A DNA stretch of 64,000 bases from Candidatus Helarchaeota archaeon (GTDB lineage Archaea > Asgardarchaeota > Lokiarchaeia > Helarchaeales > RDOG01). Under the pieces are notes generated by a model. That model saw only the letters and a program-made list of their open reading frames with translations. It had not been told where the DNA came from and made no database searches. The stretch covers positions 1,347,218 to 1,411,217 of the forward strand of contig JAHPZH010000001.1 of the NCBI GenBank assembly GCA_019058315.1, read 5' to 3'. The position numbers and the translations under genes are program-made. This document shows, in pieces, positions 43,027 through 51,915 of this stretch. Each line of letters begins with the position of its first letter. Position 1 is the first letter of the stretch.

Positions 43027-43794
43027 ATGAAATACACCTTTGGGACAAGTAAAATAGCTGCAGAGAGGTTGGAGAATATTTCAAACTTTTTTAATCCTCT
43101 TGCTATTAGAATTATAAAAAAATTTATTGATAAACCCATTAATTCTGCTTTGGATTTAGGTTGCGGACCAGGTTTCACAACAAATATGCTTTATAACGCA
43201 TTAAATTGTGGTAAAGTCTATGGATTAGATATATCGGATAATTTCTTACGTTTAGCTTCAAAAAGATTTAAAAATTGTATTTTTATAAAACATGATGTAA
43301 CCAAGACTCCATTTCCAGTATCTTCAGATGTAATCTATGTGCGTTTTCTACTCTCACACCTCAATAATATTATTAATTTAGTAAATCGATGGATAGGTGA
43401 ATTAAGTAATAATGGTATCTTGTTTATTGATGAAGTAGAAGATGTAAAAACAGTAAATGTTTTTTTTCGAAAATATCTTGAAATAAATAGAGGACTTGTT
43501 GGTTCACAAGGTGCAAATCTTTTTGTTGGTAGTATATTAGCCAAATCGAATTATGATGCTTCTATCCTATGTAATGAATGTTTTACTATTCCTGTAGCGA
43601 ATTGGGAAGCTGCAACGTGGTTCTACCCAAACACCATAACAATATGGGAAAAAGAAAAATATGTTTGTAACAAGCTTACTAGGACCGAGAGAAAAGAAAT
43701 ATCTGAAAAACTTTTACAAATAAAAGAATTAAAAGAGCAAAAGAGTGAAATTACTTGGTATATGAGAAGAATTGTTTTAAAAAAAATCGATTAG
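43027..43794 (+). CDS. Class I SAM-dependent methyltransferase
   Basis: A 255-residue methyltransferase. Motif I ALDLGCGPGFTTNMLYN is at residues about 39-55, the acidic residue ending strand 2 is in YGLDIS, motif II is around HDVTKTPFP, and motif III is SNNGILFIDEVEDV. The C-terminal part (NEWEAATWFYPN-like) is probably the substrate cap. The acceptor is unknown. An AAGG site precedes the ATG. It is divergent from the unknown gene at 42866 across 160 A/T-rich bases. Confidence 0.85.
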   Translation: MKYTFGTSKIAAERLENISNFFNPLAIRIIKKFIDKPINSALDLGCGPGFTTNMLYNALNCGKVYGLDISDNFLRLASKRFKNCIFIKHDVTKTPFPVSSDVIYVRFLLSHLNNIINLVNRWIGELSNNGILFIDEVEDVKTVNVFFRKYLEINRGLVGSQGANLFVGSILAKSNYDASILCNECFTIPVANWEAATWFYPNTITIWEKEKYVCNKLTRTERKEISEKLLQIKELKEQKSEITWYMRRIVLKKID

Positions 43795-43851
43795 AGATTT
43801 AATACCTTTATTTAATGTATATTAATAAAAATAAAAAAAGAAAATTCTGTT

Positions 43852-44406
43852 CTATTTTTTCAATACCGCTTCTACTATCTGATTTAACTTTGCTGGATTT
43901 GCTCCAAGAAGTGTTTCAAATAAATTTCCCTCCTTATCAAACACAATCAAATATGGAATCGCATTAACACCATAAGGTTTAGCATAAGTCATAAATAAAT
44001 CGCCACCGACTTGAGTTTCCGTGTCGACTTGAATCACATTTAATTCATCTTTATACTTATCTTTTAATTGATGGACCACTTCCCCAATCATACGGCAAGG
44101 GGCACACCAATCCGCCCAAAAGTCTACTAAGGTTGGTTTTCCTTTTAAAGATTTTACCTTCTCGTTATCCAGTTTTTCTAATTCTTTAGAATATTCTTCA
44201 ATTTTTTTGGTGTATCCATCTTCCGCAATGAATTTTTTTATTGCTTTAATTTCATCCTCTAAGGATTTTATCCTAGCTTCTAATGATTTATTTTCTTTTG
44301 CTTTTTTGATATTTTCTATCTCTCTTTTTATGGTTAATTTCGTATTTTCAAGAAGATTTTTTTGGTTTTTTTCTATAGGATCTATATTTAATTTTTCTTT
44401 ACTCAT
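43852..44406 (-). CDS. Thioredoxin with N-terminal coiled-coil
   Basis: A 184-residue protein. A thioredoxin domain occupies residues 80-184 with the active site WCAPC at 100-104, the FWADWC lead-in and the cis-Pro of the GVNAIPYLIVF strand. The first 80 residues are a charged coiled-coil (IENIKKAKENK ... LEARIKSLEDEIKAIKKF), longer than in ordinary thioredoxins. It reduces protein disulfides; the coiled-coil may make it a dimer or tether it to a partner. There is no signal peptide, so it is cytosolic. Start ATG at 44406. Confidence 0.9.
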   Translation of the reverse strand: MSKEKLNIDPIEKNQKNLLENTKLTIKREIENIKKAKENKSLEARIKSLEDEIKAIKKFIAEDGYTKKIEEYSKELEKLDNEKVKSLKGKPTLVDFWADWCAPCRMIGEVVHQLKDKYKDELNVIQVDTETQVGGDLFMTYAKPYGVNAIPYLIVFDKEGNLFETLLGANPAKLNQIVEAVLKK

Positions 44407-44721
44407 TAAATCACGATCTTTTTAATTGAATCCAATATTATATCTTGTTATTTTATGAACAAAACCCCTCCTTTATTTAATAACGTAGTATTTGCTAATA
44501 TTTTATAAAGAAGAGTATTTTAATCTATAAAAATAATATTGGTATAAAAACATTTATACTAAAAATTTTCAAATAGGTGAAATAAATAGGACTGGCTCCT
44601 AATTATTTGGAAGATAAGATTATTATAGAAGATTTAATGAAATTTCATGAAATTAAAGTTACTCTTTTGAGAGGCGTTTTAGCGAAAAGCATTTGATTTT
44701 TAAAATTAAAAGGTGTATTAT
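44407..44721. other. 315-base region between thioredoxin and flavodoxin genes
   Basis: It is A/T-rich and must hold the promoters of the two divergent genes. A possible 36-codon reading frame (44586-44696) with an AGGTGA site is described separately. Nothing else is recognised. Confidence 0.5.
44586..44696 (+). CDS. Possible 36-codon small protein with an AUA start
   Basis: An AGGTGA site at 44575-44580 is followed five bases later by ATA at 44586. The frame is then open for 36 codons (GLAPNYLEDKIIIEDLMKFH ...) to TGA at 44694, 17 bases before the flavodoxin ribosome site. There is no homology I recognise. It could be a leader peptide, a gene remnant, or chance. It is reported because its unusual start fits a pattern seen in four other genes in this window. 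Confidence 0.25.
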   Translation: MGLAPNYLEDKIIIEDLMKFHEIKVTLLRGVLAKSI

Positions 44722-45207
44722 TTGAAAATATTAATTTGTTATCATACTATCACTGGAAATACAGAAAAAGTTGCAAAAAGTATTAAACAGGGTTTAACTG
44801 GACAGGATGTTACATTAACTCCAGCATTAGGCGTGGATCCTGTTGATTTGGCTTCCTTTGATATCGTATTCCTGGGATCTGGAACTTATGCTGCTAGTGT
44901 TGGAAAATCTATTAAAAAACTAATAAAAAGTGCTGAAAAACTCCCTTCAAAATTTGTCTTTTTTTATACACATGCATCTCCAGGTTCAAATAAGTGTTTT
45001 TATCGAGTTGAAAAAGAAATAACTAGAAAAAATTCTTCGATAATAGCGAAATTTGAATGTTTAGGTGCTACAAAACCAACTAAGGAACAATTAGAGTTAA
45101 TGAATCCTAAACAGAGAGAAAATTATAATAGTTTAATAGGTCATCCAGATGAGATAGACCTTGAAAATGCTAAAGAGTTTGCAAAAAAGGTAATTGTAAA
45201 TCTTTAA
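44722..45207 (+). CDS. Flavodoxin-like protein
   Basis: About 161 residues from the TTG at 44722. The FMN phosphate loop is HTITGNTEKVAK right after the first strand MKILICY. The GSGTYAASVGKSI segment and FVFFYTHAS fit the later FMN-binding loops. It is a small FMN electron carrier or a flavodoxin-domain oxidoreductase component. The GTG at 44713 is part of the AAAGGTG ribosome site and is better rejected. It lies opposite the thioredoxin gene, consistent with a redox neighbourhood. Confidence 0.82.
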   Translation: MKILICYHTITGNTEKVAKSIKQGLTGQDVTLTPALGVDPVDLASFDIVFLGSGTYAASVGKSIKKLIKSAEKLPSKFVFFYTHASPGSNKCFYRVEKEITRKNSSIIAKFECLGATKPTKEQLELMNPKQRENYNSLIGHPDEIDLENAKEFAKKVIVNL

Positions 45208-45217
45208 TTAACTATTT

Positions 45218-46252
45218 TTATTTGCTGTACCAATAAGTAACACTGGAATAATCAGCTTTTACTTCATTCCATTCTCCAACGGTTATATTAACAGTTATTG
45301 ATTTTTTATATGGAATTCCATCTGGATGAAATCGATAAACACTAATTTGACGTTTCCATTTGCTCATAGAAGTAAGACCATGATATAAATGACTAAATTC
45401 ACCTTTCATAAAATACCAAGCGCCCATAAAATAATCCTCTGTTCCAGTATATTCGATTGAAGGCTCACCTTCTCTATCTTCATCATCAACCCAAACTTTT
45501 AAGTTGCCTTCCATGAAATCAAATTGTCCTAAAAACAAGCTAAGCGTCCATGCTATTGGATTCAAGTTCCACATCCACCCATACCTCTTCATATTCAGAA
45601 CTACACCCACATAATGGCCAGGACCGTTATTATCATCTAAAATAACATAAGGTTTACCTTTAGTTGTTGGATTTTGACGTTGAAATTTTGCATTGAAATA
45701 TAACAAATCTTCTGTAAATTCGGGAATTTTATGATAGGTTACTGCACCATACAAAGCAAGTTTTTTCTTTTTATGGGTATTTTCAAATTCAACTCTGCAT
45801 TTTTTTGCAAACGGCATAGGGAAATAACAATAAAACCCCCCTGAGGTCATACCTACGAATGCTGACCTACACTGCCATTTTTTATATTCACTAAATCCTG
45901 AACCAAAAAAATCCCCCACAGGAGAATCAACTCTAGGTTCCGGTTCATCGTCAAAATATATCCTAATTCTCATTAATCTTAACATTGGTAATTTCGCAGA
46001 AGCTCTCGAATACCAATTTAGAGAACTAGATAGCTTATAAGGTGCCATTGTAATCCAAATACAATTAACAATTCCTGGACCATCATTAATCTCTGGAAAA
46101 GTATATGTGGACTTTGGCTCAATTTCAACCCAATCTTGATGATTTTTTTTACCTATATGAGCATGAGTGGATACTTGTTTACATTTAGTGTTTTTCACAT
46201 AAGCCAAACCTGCAGTATCCGAGCGATATATTAGATTATTTATTATAATCAC
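45218..46252 (-). CDS. DUF2961 / glycoside hydrolase family 172-like protein
   Basis: About 344 residues. Family signatures are DGPGIVNCIWIT, LMRIRIYFDDEPEPRVDSPVGDFFGSG, SGGFYCYFPMPFAKKCRVEFEN, MEGNLKVWVDDE and the signature GTEDYFMGAWYF near residue 270. Other members act on fructo- and arabino-furanosides. There is no signal peptide, so it is cytosolic, which is unusual for polysaccharide breakdown. The open frame begins at a GTG that forms part of the GGGTGAT ribosome site; the ATA at 46243, six bases beyond GGGTG, is a better-spaced start (see findings). It lies next to the flavodoxin gene, tail to tail. Confidence 0.8.
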   Translation of the reverse strand: MIIINNLIYRSDTAGLAYVKNTKCKQVSTHAHIGKKNHQDWVEIEPKSTYTFPEINDGPGIVNCIWITMAPYKLSSSLNWYSRASAKLPMLRLMRIRIYFDDEPEPRVDSPVGDFFGSGFSEYKKWQCRSAFVGMTSGGFYCYFPMPFAKKCRVEFENTHKKKKLALYGAVTYHKIPEFTEDLLYFNAKFQRQNPTTKGKPYVILDDNNGPGHYVGVVLNMKRYGWMWNLNPIAWTLSLFLGQFDFMEGNLKVWVDDEDREGEPSIEYTGTEDYFMGAWYFMKGEFSHLYHGLTSMSKWKRQISVYRFHPDGIPYKKSITVNITVGEWNEVKADYSSVTYWYSK

Positions 46253-46361
46253 CCTTAATTCATGGATGAAAATAATATTATTAAATTATTTTAAAAAGAT
46301 TGGTTATCGAAAAAATTTTACTTATATGATTCTAAAGAACTAGAAAAAGAAAAAATTATGA

Positions 46362-47111
46362 TTATTCGTCATGATGGACTGCTCGTGATCTATCTCTTAG
46401 AATGCCGTCAGTTACAGGTTCATTTCCTTCCGGTAAATATCGCTCACGATAATAAATGGAAGTTTTATTCATAGAAGGCTCGTAATAAGCACAGTCTCGA
46501 TATTTCTTAACACTATCTGGAGGAAAACCAGTTAATCCAATATTATATGGGCAAAATTGAAATTTAGCACAATGTCCATACCTAAACATATGTTTACATG
46601 TTTCTTCCTCAATAGTCAAAGGTTGAGGTGCTTTTTTTATTATAAAATTACAATGGTCTGATTTTTTCTTCTTAAGACTAGCTTCGATTCTACTTTCAAC
46701 TTCTACTTCGTATTCTGGATTAATACCCTTCACAAGCCCCTCAGCCATAGCACCACAAATTATATCCCCACAAGGTATTTCATATTGAATTATATCTATT
46801 TCTTCTGAAGTCATCCAGTCATATATTGGACATTTATGTGAAACAATGGTTCCAGAGCCAGTTTTTTCTAATTCAATTCCCAACCTGCCCAGTGCTACTG
46901 AAACAACATCGGTTAAAGTTTCTAAATCCTTAGGAATACCAGAAAATCGAGTTGTAATTTCATTTCCTGCACCCTTAAAAGTACCATGCCAAGCCCTATT
47001 CATACTTAAAGGTCCTACCAAAGTTCTCATAGACAACCAGTTGTATTTCATAACCAATTTAAAGAAGTCAATCAAATTTACGTTAGCTTTTAACATTTTT
47101 GCTAAAGACAT
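46362..47111 (-). CDS. ATC-hydrolase-like Cys-rich protein
   Basis: A 249-residue soluble protein. The middle shows CPIYDWM, PCGDIICGAMAEGLVKGINPEYEVE, and HCNFIIKK, which matches the C...C...giNP...C-F pattern of L-2-amino-thiazoline-4-carboxylic acid hydrolase-like domains. A Cys-rich tail (CKHMFRYGHCAKFQFCPYN) follows and could bind a metal. It is the soluble counterpart of the membrane protein at 29780. The function is unknown. A GGTGAGG site supports the ATG at 47111. It starts 6 bases after the nitroreductase gene ends, so the two are co-transcribed. Confidence 0.5.
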   Translation of the reverse strand: MSLAKMLKANVNLIDFFKLVMKYNWLSMRTLVGPLSMNRAWHGTFKGAGNEITTRFSGIPKDLETLTDVVSVALGRLGIELEKTGSGTIVSHKCPIYDWMTSEEIDIIQYEIPCGDIICGAMAEGLVKGINPEYEVEVESRIEASLKKKKSDHCNFIIKKAPQPLTIEEETCKHMFRYGHCAKFQFCPYNIGLTGFPPDSVKKYRDCAYYEPSMNKTSIYYRERYLPEGNEPVTDGILRDRSRAVHHDE

Positions 47112-47117
47112 TTTTCC

Positions 47118-47876
47118 TCACCAATCAAGTTTATTCTTGGGTTTGTACCACTTACCCCACTCATCCTCAAATGCCAATTTTTCAACTTTAGTCCGTGGAG
47201 GACCTAATGTTCTTTCACGAATCGGAATACCTAAAGACAGTGTAGCAGAAATTTTCCAATGAGGTTGAGGTATATTAAGCATTTCTGCTATTTCTCTCTC
47301 ATCTGTAGGATCCTGAAATTCAAAGTTATGGATACATGATCCAAGACCTAAAGCTGAAGCCATTAAACTGGCATTCATAAGGGCTAGACCCGAACATACG
47401 AAAGGTAGATGATTTAAATGCGCTCCTGAGATTACCGTAATAGGACTAATATCTTTAGCCATTGCTCTTTTTGAATCTACTGCTACAACAATTTGAACTG
47501 GAGCGTCTCGAATATAACACATCCTCCATCCACTTGCCATTAAATTTACACTCACCGCGACTGCACGTGATGGCATATAACCAAAGCGATGGTTTATTTC
47601 AGTTCTAGGTAACATCGTTCCAAACATAGTCACACAGCCCTTGATAGCATGTTCTCCCATAATTTTTAATTTCTTTTTATCTCTAACAATAATAAATCGC
47701 CAAGGTTCATAGTTTTCTGGACTGGGAGCATGAGAAGCAGCCTCTAAAACTTTATGAATATACTCGTCTGGAACGGGATCTTTTTTAACATCTCTTACTG
47801 CCCTACGACTTTTAATATTTTTAAAAAGTAATTTTGCATCTTCAATTTTATCATCAGGAATTTTCCAACTGGACAA
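47118..47876 (-). CDS. Nitroreductase-family flavoenzyme
   Basis: About 252 residues. Family features are IKSRRAVRDVKKDPVPDEYIHKVLEAASHAPSP (the RRxxRxF-like FMN-binding start), EPWRFIIVRD and the C-terminal GLGSCIHNFEF followed by PHWKISATLSLGIP. It is an FMN-dependent NAD(P)H oxidoreductase acting on nitro, quinone or similar compounds. The frame is open to 47915, but GAGGTT at about 47884 is spaced for the TTG at 47876 (MSSWKIPDDK). It is the first gene of a two-gene unit with the ATC-hydrolase-like gene; the pair may handle one sulfur- or nitrogen-heterocyclic compound. Confidence 0.85.
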   Translation of the reverse strand: MSSWKIPDDKIEDAKLLFKNIKSRRAVRDVKKDPVPDEYIHKVLEAASHAPSPENYEPWRFIIVRDKKKLKIMGEHAIKGCVTMFGTMLPRTEINHRFGYMPSRAVAVSVNLMASGWRMCYIRDAPVQIVVAVDSKRAMAKDISPITVISGAHLNHLPFVCSGLALMNASLMASALGLGSCIHNFEFQDPTDEREIAEMLNIPQPHWKISATLSLGIPIRERTLGPPRTKVEKLAFEDEWGKWYKPKNKLDW

Positions 47877-48160
47877 ATAAACAACCTCAAATTTTTTAAT
47901 TTGTAATTTTTTCAAATAGCTATTTTACATTCTATCTTAAAAATAACAAAATCAAAATTTTATAAAAATATATTTTATTTAGGCTTTTTTCAATAAATCT
48001 ATAGAAAAAATTAACAATTTTCCTTAAATATTCTTTAATTTAAATTTTTTTTAAATTTCAAGGAAGTTATTAAAAATTAGATAAGAAAATAATTAATATC
48101 AACCAAAAAAAGGGTAATTTATTAATCTAGTTATAAATTTGTGAAAATTGGATATTTTCT

Positions 48161-48973
48161 ATGGTGTTTATATTGCCAAAAATCAAAGATCCGATTGAAA
48201 AAGATGCTATTAAAAACTTAAAGAAGAAATGTAAATTAAGAAATAGAGAATTTAAAATTACAGAAGAGGGATTTGTTAATATAATTAAGTTATCAAGTAA
48301 ATCCTTAAAGGAAATCCCCGAAGAGATTAAAAACTTTCCTCAATTAAAAAAGTTACTTATTGATTACAATCAAATTGAGAAAATACAAGGATTAGAAAAC
48401 CTACAGAATTTAAAAGATTTAAATCTTGGTAGTAATAAAATAACTAAAATAGACGGATTAAATGAATTAAAATCATTAAAAATACTAGATCTAAGCTATA
48501 ATCAAATTTCTAAAATAGAAGGATTAGAGAATCTTTCAAATTTAAGGAGATTATTTCTATTAAAAAATAAAATTTCTAAAATAAAGGGATTAGATACCCT
48601 CATCAATTTGAATATATTAAATCTTAATAACAATCAAATTTTAAAAATAGAAGGATTAGATAAACTCAACCAGATACAAAATTTACGTTTAAGCAATAAT
48701 CAAATAATGAAAATAGAAGGTCTGGATAGTCTCACACAATTGGATTCATTAGAACTCAGTGTGAATCACATTTCAAGAATTGAAGGATTATCAACACTTA
48801 AAGATTTAAATAAATTATTTCTTTCACATAATCAAATTACTCATGTAGAAGGGCTTAAAAATCTTCCACAGCTTGAATGGTTAGACCTTGATTTTAATCC
48901 TTTAGTAGAAGAGGATAAAGCTCATTATAAAAAAGGTTTGAAAGCAACTATTGAATATTTTCAAAAAAAATAA
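48161..48973 (+). CDS. SDS22-type leucine-rich-repeat protein (third in window)
   Basis: A 270-residue protein with about nine SDS22-class LRRs (consensus NQIxKIEGLExLxxLxxLxL) spanning residues about 45-245. It has the typical LRR-cap ending NPLVEEDKAHYKKGLKATIEYF, which the two other LRR proteins at 4474 and 6074 lack. The N-terminal 40 residues are basic and helical. It is cytosolic; the partner is unknown. It is more diverged in repeat sequence than the other two are from each other, so it is an older branch. The 240 bases upstream are A/T-rich with no gene. Confidence 0.88.
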   Translation: MVFILPKIKDPIEKDAIKNLKKKCKLRNREFKITEEGFVNIIKLSSKSLKEIPEEIKNFPQLKKLLIDYNQIEKIQGLENLQNLKDLNLGSNKITKIDGLNELKSLKILDLSYNQISKIEGLENLSNLRRLFLLKNKISKIKGLDTLINLNILNLNNNQILKIEGLDKLNQIQNLRLSNNQIMKIEGLDSLTQLDSLELSVNHISRIEGLSTLKDLNKLFLSHNQITHVEGLKNLPQLEWLDLDFNPLVEEDKAHYKKGLKATIEYFQKK

Positions 48974-49011
48974 AATAAAAAATTATAGAAAAATAAAAAT
49001 TTTAAAGGTTT

Positions 49012-49467
49012 TTATTTCATCATGAAAATTGTTGCTTCGCCTTCAGCAACAACAGTATCTTTTGGAAATTTTCCACTATCAAATACACAACTATCCTTTA
49101 CAACCGTTGTTTTGATAATTAATCGTTTACCTTTTTCCTTTTTTTCGATAACTTCGGCTATTGCAGTTAAAGTATCTCCGAAGTGGACAGGGGCGGTAAA
49201 TCTTACTTTTTGAGAGCCGTAAATACACCCAGGACCTGGTAATTTCATTCCAATTACCGCACTTATCAGACCAACTGTATATGCCCCATGAACAATTCTA
49301 GTTTTGAACTGAGTTGTTTTTGCATATTCCTCATCAATATGCACAGGGTTAAAATCTCCAGAAATTCCAGCAAACAAGGCATCATCAACTTGAGTTACCG
49401 TTTTTGAAAATGTTGCTTTTTCACCGACTTTTATTGAATCATATGTTCGAATTTCATAATCAGCCAT
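49012..49467 (-). CDS. MaoC-like (R)-specific enoyl-CoA hydratase
   Basis: About 151 residues. The hot-dog-fold hydratase motif GDFNPVHIDEEYAK carries the catalytic Asp/His pair. GARxVHGxY-like IVHGAYTVGLIS and CIYGSQKVRFTAPVHFGDTL complete the family signature. It adds water to a trans-2-enoyl-CoA. The frame is open to 49509, but GGAGAAAAAAAG directly before the ATG at 49467 (MADYEIRTYDS) decides the start. It fits with the acyl-CoA dehydrogenase and CoA transferase elsewhere in the window but is not in an operon with them. Confidence 0.9.
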   Translation of the reverse strand: MADYEIRTYDSIKVGEKATFSKTVTQVDDALFAGISGDFNPVHIDEEYAKTTQFKTRIVHGAYTVGLISAVIGMKLPGPGCIYGSQKVRFTAPVHFGDTLTAIAEVIEKKEKGKRLIIKTTVVKDSCVFDSGKFPKDTVVAEGEATIFMMK

Positions 49468-49768
49468 CTTTTTTTCTCCTATTAGTAGATATTTATTAGT
49501 GAAGTTCAATATCTTTTAAAATTTAATCCATTAAAATTTTATATTTCTCAAGATCTGTTCTAATTTTTGTTATAGGATTTTAAAAATGTCTAACAATTTA
49601 AAAAAAATATTTTATAAATGTAAAATAATTATAACACTATTATACAATTATAAAATAACTAATATTTCTAAGATTCAGAATTTTAATGAAAAAATGCAAG
49701 CAATACCTTTTTAAATATCAAAGAATTTCATTATTTCTAATGACTAATTTATTAAAATTAAAAAAATA
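49468..49768. other. 301-base gene-free region
   Basis: Very A/T-rich sequence between the divergent MaoC and radical SAM genes. It contains several TATA-like stretches (for example TTTATAAATG near 49611) and no open frame of note. It presumably holds both promoters. Confidence 0.5.
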
Positions 49769-51397
49769 GTGATTTTTTTGTTAGATCAAAAACAAGTTCA
49801 AGATTATAAGGTTTTACGAAAAACAGCTAGTATTTGTCACTTTTGCCTTCAAGAGAAAAATGAAATCAATACAGTGAGAGCTAAAATCATTGAAGTTGAT
49901 GGAAAAGTTTATATCAGGAAGACATGCCCAATTCATGGTGAATTTCAAGAAATTTATTGGTCCAATTCCACTTTGTATAAGAAATTTATGAAATGGTTCG
50001 CCACGGGTAAGGGGGTTGACAACCCATCAATAACCGGTAAAGCTCCATGTCCCATTAGTTGTGGTTTATGTAAAAGTCATAAATCAAACACATTAATTGC
50101 AAATATTGATGTTACTAACCGTTGTAACCTTCATTGCTGGTATTGTTTTGCAAATGCTAGGTCTGCTGGATTTGTTTATGAACCCAGTACAAAGCAAGTC
50201 AAACAAATGATAAAATTTTTACGTGATCAAAAACCAGCACCTGTCGAGGCAGTACAATTTAGTGGCGGAGAACCAACTGTAAGGTTAGATATAGGAGATT
50301 TAGCTTCTGAGGCTTATCGTAGAGGTTTTAATCAAATTCAAATGGCTACTAATGGAGTTTTAATTGGCAAAGATTACGATGTAGCAGAAGAAATAGTTGA
50401 AGGTGGCGTCAATACAGTTTATATGAAGTTTAATGGAACAAATAAACAGACGAATCCCGAAAATTGGTATCTTATAGATGATATTTTAAATAATTTACGA
50501 AGGGCAGGTATACAAGAGAACCGTCATGGTGGAGTAGTATTTGTTCATGCCACAATTAACGGGTTTAACGAAGATCAGATCTATCCTATTATTAAATTCG
50601 CCATGAAAAATATTGATATAGTTCGTGGAGTAAACACTCAACCTGTTTCTTTTGTAGGACGATTTGCGGATGCTAATGCAAAACCTTTACCTGAAGATGA
50701 ACGATTAAAGATGAGATTTACTCTTCCAGATTACATAAGAAACTTAGAAGATCAGTCTAATGGCAAATTTTCATGGGAAGACTTCAGACCTGTCCCAGTG
50801 GTCCTTCCGATATCTCATTTACTTGAAGTTCTTCAAAAACAAGATTTAATTGAATTTACATCTCATCCCGCCTGTGGTATTGCAACATATGTATTTGAAG
50901 TAGAAGGTGAAATGGTTCCAATTACTAGATTTTTTGACATAGACAGAGTGATGCTTGCAATGGAAGATATGGCTGTAAAACTTAAATCTGGAGAAATTAA
51001 AGGTGGAAAAGCACTGACATTCATATTAAAAGAATTAGAAGAATCTCTTAATAAAGAGAAGGCACCAAAAAAGTTCAATATACAAAAATTAATGTTTGAT
51101 ATTATTCAAAAGGGTTCCTTCGAAGCATTAGCAGATTTTCACTATAGAAGTCTGTTAGTAAGCGGTATGCACTTCCAAGATCCTTTTAATTATGACTTAG
51201 AGAGATTAATGCGTTGTGTTGTTCATATGACCATGCCTCCAGATGACGATACAGAAGGTATGACGCCTAAATTGATTCCATTTTGCGCCTACAATTCACT
51301 CCCAATTTACAGAAGAAAACTAGAAAATTTACATGGTATGTCAATAAAAGATTGGGAATCACAACATTCAGGTCTAAAAATAAACCAAAGAGCCTAA
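49769..51397 (+). CDS. Tetraether-lipid-synthase (Tes)-like radical SAM protein
   Basis: A 542-residue radical SAM enzyme. The N-terminal Cys23/Cys26 pair is followed by EVDGKVYIRKTCPIHGEF, and then a CPISCGLC cluster (Cys94, 98, 101). The SAM cluster CNLHCWYC follows (Cys119, 123, 126), with the SGGEPTVR loop. The C-terminal part ends with a Cys/His region (MRCVVHMTMP ... PFCAYNSLPIYR). This order of domains is that of archaeal Tes/GDGT-synthase-type enzymes, which join two archaeol chains tail to tail to make membrane-spanning tetraether lipids. Several relatives with other roles exist. The start is uncertain (GTG 49769 or TTG 49778). Its last 4 bases overlap the next, convergent gene. Confidence 0.75.
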   Translation: MIFLLDQKQVQDYKVLRKTASICHFCLQEKNEINTVRAKIIEVDGKVYIRKTCPIHGEFQEIYWSNSTLYKKFMKWFATGKGVDNPSITGKAPCPISCGLCKSHKSNTLIANIDVTNRCNLHCWYCFANARSAGFVYEPSTKQVKQMIKFLRDQKPAPVEAVQFSGGEPTVRLDIGDLASEAYRRGFNQIQMATNGVLIGKDYDVAEEIVEGGVNTVYMKFNGTNKQTNPENWYLIDDILNNLRRAGIQENRHGGVVFVHATINGFNEDQIYPIIKFAMKNIDIVRGVNTQPVSFVGRFADANAKPLPEDERLKMRFTLPDYIRNLEDQSNGKFSWEDFRPVPVVLPISHLLEVLQKQDLIEFTSHPACGIATYVFEVEGEMVPITRFFDIDRVMLAMEDMAVKLKSGEIKGGKALTFILKELEESLNKEKAPKKFNIQKLMFDIIQKGSFEALADFHYRSLLVSGMHFQDPFNYDLERLMRCVVHMTMPPDDDTEGMTPKLIPFCAYNSLPIYRRKLENLHGMSIKDWESQHSGLKINQRA

Positions 51398-51885
51398 ATT
51401 TTTTTATTTGTAATTTTTTTTCTTTCTTTTCTATTTCTAATTTCGATTAATAAAAACATTATACTAGCATAGCAAAATATTACTATTACAGTCCAAAAAA
51501 AAATATCACCTGTAAATTGAATTAAAGAAAACCCTACACCAAAAAGAAATCCAGTAAATACTCTAAGATAATTATTACTCTCTCGTATTGCTACTTTTTG
51601 GGTTCCCCAATCAATTAACAAAGGAGCAGCTAGAACAACTGCAAATTCAAGACTTATAACTGGATCAATTAATTTTCCAAAAAGATGATATCCATAAATT
51701 AATCCGACCACGATTGCAATTATTAAACCTAAATATATACCTGTACATCTAGCGCATAGCCGAATTTCACTGTCCCGAATTCTTATACGTATTGTATGTG
51801 TATAATAGTCAATATGGCCTTTTCTATGGTGTGCACATATGCCAAAAGATCTATCAGGGGTTTTATTTTTTATTTTTTCAGAAAT
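51394..51885 (-). CDS. DUF2085 membrane protein with probable non-AUG start
   Basis: About 163 residues from an ATT at 51885. From the first GTG (51711) only 105 residues remain and the family's defining N-terminal Cys region is lost. The extended N-terminus reads TPDRSFGICAHHRK ... IRLCARCTGIYLG, the DUF2085 signature, and is followed by four membrane helices with PLLIDWGTQK and NNYLRVFTGFLFGVGFS. An AGGTG site at 51894-51898 fits the ATT (8-base spacing), or ATA at 51888. A CTG at 51903 lies upstream of that site. The function of DUF2085 is unknown; a metal-linked membrane role is suggested by the cysteines. It is downstream of a small same-strand gene. Confidence 0.68.
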   Translation of the reverse strand: MSEKIKNKTPDRSFGICAHHRKGHIDYYTHTIRIRIRDSEIRLCARCTGIYLGLIIAIVVGLIYGYHLFGKLIDPVISLEFAVVLAAPLLIDWGTQKVAIRESNNYLRVFTGFLFGVGFSLIQFTGDIFFWTVIVIFCYASIMFLLIEIRNRKERKKITNKKI

Positions 51886-51915
51886 TATAATTACACCTGA
51901 CAGAAAAACAAAAGC

